This document shows, piece after piece, positions 24,133 through 27,825 of a stretch of DNA of 27,825 nt. The translations under genes were made by a program, and so were the position numbers. This stretch comes from UBA8515 sp036170795 (GTDB lineage Bacteria > Patescibacteriota > Minisyncoccia > Phycocordibacterales > UBA9973). The stretch spans positions 1 to 27,825 of the forward strand of contig JAVHPX010000056.1 in assembly GCA_036170795.1 (NCBI GenBank), read 5' to 3'. How positions within the stretch are numbered: the first letter of the stretch is position 1; every line of letters begins with the position of its first letter. Below the pieces are notes generated by a model that was not told the origin of the DNA, ran no database searches, and saw only the letters and a list, made by a program, of their open reading frames with translations.

Positions 24133-25212
24133 TTAAAATTTAATCTGAATATTTTTTTCAATATATGGAGTTATATTTTCTTCTGATACAATACTTTTAA
24201 TAACGACAGTTGCGACAACACCTCCTAAAATTGCTGCACTACCCAATTGTGCCCAAGATACAAGTTCATGTTTAATAATTCTTTCAATAGACTTAAAAAC
24301 TCTAGGAGATACATTTTGTGGACCACCTAAAACATCACCAATTATAACTTTGCCGATATCATCCATACTTGGCTTACTTTTAAATAATTCTTGCCAATAT
24401 ATAAATGGTTTATTAAATATTTTATCATAACCAAGATCATAGCGTTCAACATGAAGCATAACTCCATCACCATTATCAGTAATCATAATTACAGGTATTT
24501 TATGAATAAGGGCTAACTCTCTAACTTTTATTTTAACTGCCAAATTATCAACTTCTTCAACAATTATATCTAATTTTTTTTGTTCTAGAATTTCTTTTAA
24601 ATTTTCTTCATTTACACCTTCTTCTAGAGCTGTTACATTTGCAAAAGGATTATCTTCATAAATATGTCGAGCTGCAATAACACATTTATTTAAACCAATT
24701 TGATGACTTCCAGCTATAATTCTATTTAAATTTGTTGCATCTAAATTATCAAAATCAGCAATGATAATGTCATTTGAAATACCAGCCTGTGTTAATACGA
24801 GAGCAATATTACTACCAACACTCATTCCAAATACACCAACACGATAGTTTGATAATTTTTTTTGTTCTTCAGATGTTATTAAATCTTGATTTCTATTTGT
24901 TTTAAGTCTTAAATATTCATCCTTCTTTAATGTTTTAACTATGGAATAATTCCAAGGATAATAAACATATATAAAATTATTTTCATATTTGGCACAAAAA
25001 TATTCAAAATCCTTTGTCGATAATCCTTCTTGTTTTCTTTCACCAGCATAAATTGGATTATCTATTATAAATAATTCCTTTAATTGATACGAAAATGCAT
25101 CTATTAAAGATGCTTGTGGATTATCATTAAGTAAAACATTAATTTCACTTTCCTTATTATAGAAAGTTGGTTTAAATATCTCATTTTTAGATTCACTATT
25201 ATTTAATGTCAT
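24133..25212 (-). CDS. ThiF/E1-like adenylating enzyme
   Basis: A 359-residue protein. An N-terminal region of about 110 residues that I cannot assign precedes the ThiF/MoeB/HesA adenylation domain. That domain has the nucleotide loop GMSVGS (129-134), the acid pair IADFDNLDATNLNR (D153, D155, N161, R164) and a conserved Lys at 176. Instead of the usual DCTDN segment it has VEEVDNLAVK (D222). There are no CxxC zinc motifs and no E2, JAB or ubiquitin-like partner nearby. The segment EEVDNLAVKIKVRELA followed by MLHVERYDL is like the ThiF part of Rv1355c (MoeY) proteins, where a nitroreductase domain follows in the same chain; here that domain is a separate gene two positions downstream. It begins 1 nt after the dehydrogenase ends. 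Confidence 0.85.
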   Translation of the reverse strand: MTLNNSESKNEIFKPTFYNKESEINVLLNDNPQASLIDAFSYQLKELFIIDNPIYAGERKQEGLSTKDFEYFCAKYENNFIYVYYPWNYSIVKTLKKDEYLRLKTNRNQDLITSEEQKKLSNYRVGVFGMSVGSNIALVLTQAGISNDIIIADFDNLDATNLNRIIAGSHQIGLNKCVIAARHIYEDNPFANVTALEEGVNEENLKEILEQKKLDIIVEEVDNLAVKIKVRELALIHKIPVIMITDNGDGVMLHVERYDLGYDKIFNKPFIYWQELFKSKPSMDDIGKVIIGDVLGGPQNVSPRVFKSIERIIKHELVSWAQLGSAAILGGVVATVVIKSIVSEENITPYIEKNIQIKF

Positions 25213-25213
25213 A

Positions 25214-26254
25214 TTATTTTATTAATGCACGCTTAGCTATTAAATCTGCCACTATATTAGGAGCTGTATTTGTCTTTTTACTTTCATTAAGGATTAGTGC
25301 GACTTCTTCTTCAACTTTTTTACATTTATCTAAAACATTTACTTTATTGTAACCATTTATATCTAACTCAGCAACAACATTTATTAAACCTCCACTATTT
25401 GCTACATAGTCCGGTACATATACAATGCCACGATTAAAAAGAATAATTCCTTCCATATCAGAAACTAATTGATTATTTGCCGATCCACAAATAATTTTAG
25501 CCTTAATAGTATTTGCAACTTCATTAGTAATATCTTTACCTAAAGCACAAGGTGCAAAAATATCACATTCTTTTGTGTAAAATTCTTCAGGTTGGATAAT
25601 AGATATATTTGGAAAAAATTCAAGAGCTTGATTTATACGATCTTCATTAATATCATAAACCATGAGTATTGCCCCTTCTTGATATGCAAGCCTTACAAGC
25701 TCCATACCAACTTTACCTAATCCTTTAATAATTATTTTTTTATCTTTAAGCGACGAATTATTATATAAAAATTTAAGTGCTCCACGTATTGCATAATAAG
25801 TTGAAAGGGCTGCCCATGGTGATGGATCTCCAGCTTTTGCTATTGTTCCAATAATATTTGGGGTTATTTTTGCAAGTTCTTCAATATCATCTTGATTCAT
25901 ACCAACATCTTCGCCAGTATAAAAGTTTTGATATTGTTTTAAAATATTTCCATAAGCTTTTAAATATTCTTTAGATTTAATATTATCTTTATTAGGAGCA
26001 ATTAAAACACATTTAGCTCCACCATACTTTACTCCAGCTAATATACATTTATAGGTCATGCCCCGAGAAAGACGAAGAACATCGTCGAGCGCTTCTTCTT
26101 CAGATCCATAATGGAAATATCGAGTACCACCAACAGCAGGTCCCAGGATAGTAGAGTGTATTGCTATGATACCTTTAAGACCTGTTTCACCATCAGAAAA
26201 GCTCTTTACGAGCTCATAATTATTATATTCAGGATGTTTGATTATATCAATCAT
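25214..26254 (-). CDS. Leu/Val/Phe/Glu-family amino acid dehydrogenase (leucine dehydrogenase type)
   Basis: A 346-residue NAD-dependent dehydrogenase that interconverts an amino acid and its 2-oxo acid. The substrate domain has GPAVGGTRYF (38-47), K69 in MTYK, K81 in YGGAKC and D116 in GEDVG, the known catalytic residues of leucine dehydrogenase. The cofactor domain has GLGKVG (178-183), FAPCALG and GSANNQL, and then PDYVANSGGLINV. Length and motif spacing fit LeuDH rather than hexameric glutamate dehydrogenase (about 420-450), but branched-chain, Phe and other substrates cannot be separated by eye. It is the first gene of the operon, 20 nt below a -35/-10 pair, and is divergent from agmatinase. 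Confidence 0.92.
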   Translation of the reverse strand: MIDIIKHPEYNNYELVKSFSDGETGLKGIIAIHSTILGPAVGGTRYFHYGSEEEALDDVLRLSRGMTYKCILAGVKYGGAKCVLIAPNKDNIKSKEYLKAYGNILKQYQNFYTGEDVGMNQDDIEELAKITPNIIGTIAKAGDPSPWAALSTYYAIRGALKFLYNNSSLKDKKIIIKGLGKVGMELVRLAYQEGAILMVYDINEDRINQALEFFPNISIIQPEEFYTKECDIFAPCALGKDITNEVANTIKAKIICGSANNQLVSDMEGIILFNRGIVYVPDYVANSGGLINVVAELDINGYNKVNVLDKCKKVEEEVALILNESKKTNTAPNIVADLIAKRALIK

Positions 26255-26274
26255 TGCAGTCTTACAACAAACTT

Positions 26275-26303
26275 ATTGTACTACATTTACAAATGGTTTA
26301 CAA
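26275..26303 (-). promoter_or_regulatory. promoter of the dehydrogenase-ThiF-ligase-nitroreductase-kinase operon
   Basis: On the minus strand TTGTAA (26303-26298), a 17-bp spacer and TACAAT (26280-26275). The expected start near 26268 leaves a leader of about 14 nt before the ATG at 26254, with no Shine-Dalgarno. The -35 hexamer coincides with one of two TTTACAA repeats. Confidence 0.6.
26286..26303 (+). repeat. TTTACAA direct repeat at the operon promoter
   Basis: TTTACAA occurs at 26286-26292 and again at 26297-26303, an 11-bp period (about one helical turn). The second copy covers the -35 of the minus-strand promoter. Further TTACAA-type hexamers lie at 26262-26267 and, inverted, at 26370-26375. 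This could be an operator for a regulator, but chance is not excluded in such AT-rich DNA. Confidence 0.3.
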
Positions 26304-26349
26304 TTTATTTATCTATATAAACCATAGATGTAATAAAAATTAACTTTTA

Positions 26350-26378
26350 TTGCATTAAAATAATATTTTTTGTAATAT
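26350..26378 (+). promoter_or_regulatory. promoter of agmatinase
   Basis: TTGCAT (26350-26355), 17-bp spacer, TAATAT (26373-26378). The expected start 7 nt downstream is 26385, the A of the agmatinase ATG, which predicts a leaderless transcript. Confidence 0.6.
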
Positions 26379-26384
26379 GATTAT

Positions 26385-27275
26385 ATGATTAATTCAATTT
26401 TAAATGAAAAAAATATAAATAAAGCAGATGTGGTTATTGTCAGTGCAGCTTATGAAAAAACAGCATCAAGCCGTAAAGGAACCATCCACGGACCGAAAGC
26501 TATTCTTAAATGTCTCGATACAAAGCTTGAATTCTTTGATCGGACTTTTAAATGCGAACCAAATCAGAAAATTAAAATTACAGATAAGGATCTTGGAAAT
26601 ATTAGTAAACTTAACCCTGAGAAAGCTTTATCAAAAATCACAACTGAATGTGAAAAATTAGTGAAAAATAGTCAGTTCGTACTTTTGCTCGGTGGTGAAC
26701 ACTCAGTCTCACTTGGACTTTTTCAAGCTCTTGCAAAATATATAAATCCTAAAGATACTACTATACTTCAGATAGATGCTCATTGCGACCTACGCGATAC
26801 AGATGGAGACTATAGTGACTACCCGTCAAAATATGCTCACTCATGCGTATTGCACCGTGGTAATGAACTTGGATATAAACTTGTCCAAGTTGGTATTCGT
26901 ACATACTCAGTAGATGAATATAAATATTTTAGTAATCCTAAAAATAATATTACTGTATTTGAATGGGGTAACGGTAAAAAAATTCCTAGTATTGATGAAA
27001 TCTTAAAATCAATTAAAACAAAAAATGTCTATCTCACGATTGACGTTGATGGTTTTGACCCTGCGTATATGCCAGGTACTGGAACACCTGTCCAAGGTGG
27101 ACTAGAATGGTGGTATGGAATGGAATTAATCCAGAAACTTATCGCATCAAAAAACCTTATCGGTGCCGATGTCGTCGAAGTCTCCCCTATGCGCGATTCA
27201 GTTCTCACTGAATACGGCGCAGCTCAGCTTTGCTATACAATCATTGCAAATAAGTTTAAAGATAAATTAAAATAA
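26385..27275 (+). CDS. speB: agmatinase / ureohydrolase
   Basis: A 296-residue arginase-family enzyme. All manganese ligands are visible: H106 in GGEHSVSLG, D131/H133/D135 in IDAHCDLRD, and D220/D222 in TIDVDGFDPAYMPGTGTP. The stretch after the second motif (KYAHSCVLHR) is of the agmatinase type, so the likely reaction is agmatine to putrescine plus urea. Guanidinobutyrase or another ureohydrolase is the alternative. A leaderless promoter ends 6 nt before the ATG. The NUDIX gene follows by 5 nt, and a deoxyhypusine-synthase-family gene faces it at the window edge, a pairing that supports polyamine metabolism. No arginine decarboxylase is in the window. Confidence 0.92.
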   Translation: MINSILNEKNINKADVVIVSAAYEKTASSRKGTIHGPKAILKCLDTKLEFFDRTFKCEPNQKIKITDKDLGNISKLNPEKALSKITTECEKLVKNSQFVLLLGGEHSVSLGLFQALAKYINPKDTTILQIDAHCDLRDTDGDYSDYPSKYAHSCVLHRGNELGYKLVQVGIRTYSVDEYKYFSNPKNNITVFEWGNGKKIPSIDEILKSIKTKNVYLTIDVDGFDPAYMPGTGTPVQGGLEWWYGMELIQKLIASKNLIGADVVEVSPMRDSVLTEYGAAQLCYTIIANKFKDKLK

Positions 27276-27280
27276 TAGAT

Positions 27281-27691
27281 ATGCCAAGGTCTAATTCCTT
27301 AGTATTAATCATTGAAAATAATAAAATTCTCTTACAAAAAGGAGAAGACTTAGTTTCTGGATTAATATTTTATCGTCCAATTGGAGGTGGTATCGAATTT
27401 GGAGAAACATCTTTAATTACAGCAAAAAGAGAACTAATTGAAGAAATTGGAGCTACCCTTATAAATGAAGAATTTCTAGATGTAATTGAAAATATATTTG
27501 ATTTCAATGGTAATAAATTCCATGAAATTACTTTCTTATTTAAGGGAGAAATTAAAGAAAAGGAATTGACTAAAATTGAGCATGTTCCAATTTTAGATAA
27601 AGAAAATAAATATGCAGAATGGATACCTATATCTGATATTAAAGACGGAAAAATTAATATTTTACCAGAAAAATCGCTAAAATTTATTTAG
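27281..27691 (+). CDS. NUDIX hydrolase
   Basis: A 136-residue protein with a complete Nudix box: a Gly-rich start GGGIEFGE, seven residues, then RELIEEIGA (about residues 35-58), matching Gx5Ex7REUxEExGU. The family cleaves nucleoside diphosphates linked to another group; no substrate can be assigned. It lies 5 nt after agmatinase and is surely co-transcribed. Its stop (27689-27691) lies inside the end of the convergent deoxyhypusine-synthase-like gene, an 8-nt tail-to-tail overlap. Confidence 0.93.
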   Translation: MPRSNSLVLIIENNKILLQKGEDLVSGLIFYRPIGGGIEFGETSLITAKRELIEEIGATLINEEFLDVIENIFDFNGNKFHEITFLFKGEIKEKELTKIEHVPILDKENKYAEWIPISDIKDGKINILPEKSLKFI

Positions 27692-27825
27692 TATACTTTG
27701 CAATTAATTTGTTTGCTTCTTTTGGATTTGCTTTACATTCTAGAAGAGCAGTAAGCATGAGTGGCGCAACAATCGTTGCGTCTGATTCTATAACATACAT
27801 TGGTGTATCTTTTGTAAGTTTGTCC
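27684..27825 (-). CDS. deoxyhypusine synthase-family protein, C-terminal fragment at window edge
   Basis: The last 46 residues of a minus-strand gene that runs off the window. The visible segment MYVIESDATIVAPLMLTALL matches the C-terminal strand and helix of deoxyhypusine synthase and its bacterial homologues (consensus near VYADATIVFPLLLAAL). The family uses NAD and a polyamine; eukaryotic members modify eIF5A, whereas bacterial homologues have been linked to homospermidine or related polyamine synthesis. The catalytic Lys region lies outside the window, so function cannot be refined. Being next to agmatinase, as in other bacteria with this pair, raises confidence. Confidence 0.72.
   Translation of the reverse strand, partial: DKLTKDTPMYVIESDATIVAPLMLTALLECKANPKEANKLIAKYTK

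Noticed and set aside
21559..25212. Azole-forming RiPP (TOMM) cluster, suggested by an E1-like protein plus an FMN nitroreductase
   Set aside because: There is no YcaO cyclodehydratase, and the gaps between genes (1-11 nt) leave no room for a precursor peptide. The ThiF-like protein resembles Rv1355c rather than McbB-type E1.
19224..25212. CBASS-like or bacterial ubiquitin-like defence system, suggested by a nucleotidyltransferase near an E1-like gene
   Set aside because: The ThiF-like protein has no E2 or catalytic Cys domain. There is no JAB protease or effector, the nucleotidyltransferase is short with no visible CD-NTase features, and four kilobases of metabolic genes separate them.
24133..25212. 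ThiF/MoeB role in thiamine or molybdopterin synthesis
   Set aside because: No ThiS, MoaD or other thiamine or molybdopterin genes lie in the window, the CxxC zinc pairs are missing and there is an unusual N-terminal region.
1..27825. CRISPR array, insertion sequence, prophage or integrase
   Set aside because: I saw no regularly spaced repeats, no transposase, integrase or phage proteins, and no long terminal inverted repeats.

Overview
The window looks like a chromosomal piece of a streamlined, AT-rich bacterium of the Candidate Phyla Radiation (Patescibacteria), most likely a Parcubacteria-type lineage. I judge this from the low G+C (by eye about 30%), tightly packed and overlapping genes, almost no Shine-Dalgarno sequences, compact versions of universal proteins (an aspartyl-tRNA synthetase without the usual GAD insert; rplU without rpmA beside it) and a set of genes reduced to translation, cell wall and chromosome segregation. 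TGA is used as a stop (for example at 17813-17815) and TGG for Trp, so there is no sign of the UGA recoding seen in some CPR groups. No taxonomic marker was searched.

Region 1 (1-11081, minus strand) is a housekeeping block read leftward: trpS, a small membrane protein, aspS, a HIT protein, scpA, scpB, mraY, ftsW, murG, gltX, an EnvC-like M23 peptidase, a small membrane-anchored protein and tRNA-Leu(UAA). Gaps are tiny or negative from aspS to gltX, so lipid I/II synthesis, septal wall polymerisation, condensin and aminoacyl-tRNA supply are probably co-transcribed. Region 2 (11185-15981) holds dnaB and recR rightward, rplU leftward across a shared bidirectional terminator, then corA and cysS rightward.

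Region 3 (about 16000-19900) is an accessory patch: a 5'-truncated GNAT acetyltransferase, an unrecognised Cys-rich gene with the only clear Shine-Dalgarno in the window, and a leftward set of nucleotidyltransferase, frameshifted short-chain dehydrogenase, methyltransferase and alpha/beta hydrolase.

Region 4 (19901-26254, minus strand) is the most interesting part. It is a compact five-gene operon from one recognisable promoter: Leu/Glu-type amino acid dehydrogenase, ThiF/E1-like adenylating enzyme, PaaK/CapK-like AMP-forming ligase, nitroreductase-like flavoprotein and a membrane histidine kinase. I infer a small-molecule pathway built from an amino or keto acid, with a co-transcribed membrane sensor. 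ThiF and nitroreductase domains are fused in the mycobacterial Rv1355c (MoeY) type of protein, which supports these two acting together. Region 5 (26385-27825) has an agmatinase and a NUDIX hydrolase rightward, meeting the C-terminus of a deoxyhypusine-synthase-family protein leftward, which suggests polyamine metabolism.

A second theme is leaderless transcription: canonical promoters sit so close to the ATG of corA, speB, dnaB and the 117-residue gene that the predicted transcripts start at or within about 2 nt of the initiation codon. This also moves the corA start downstream to 13730.
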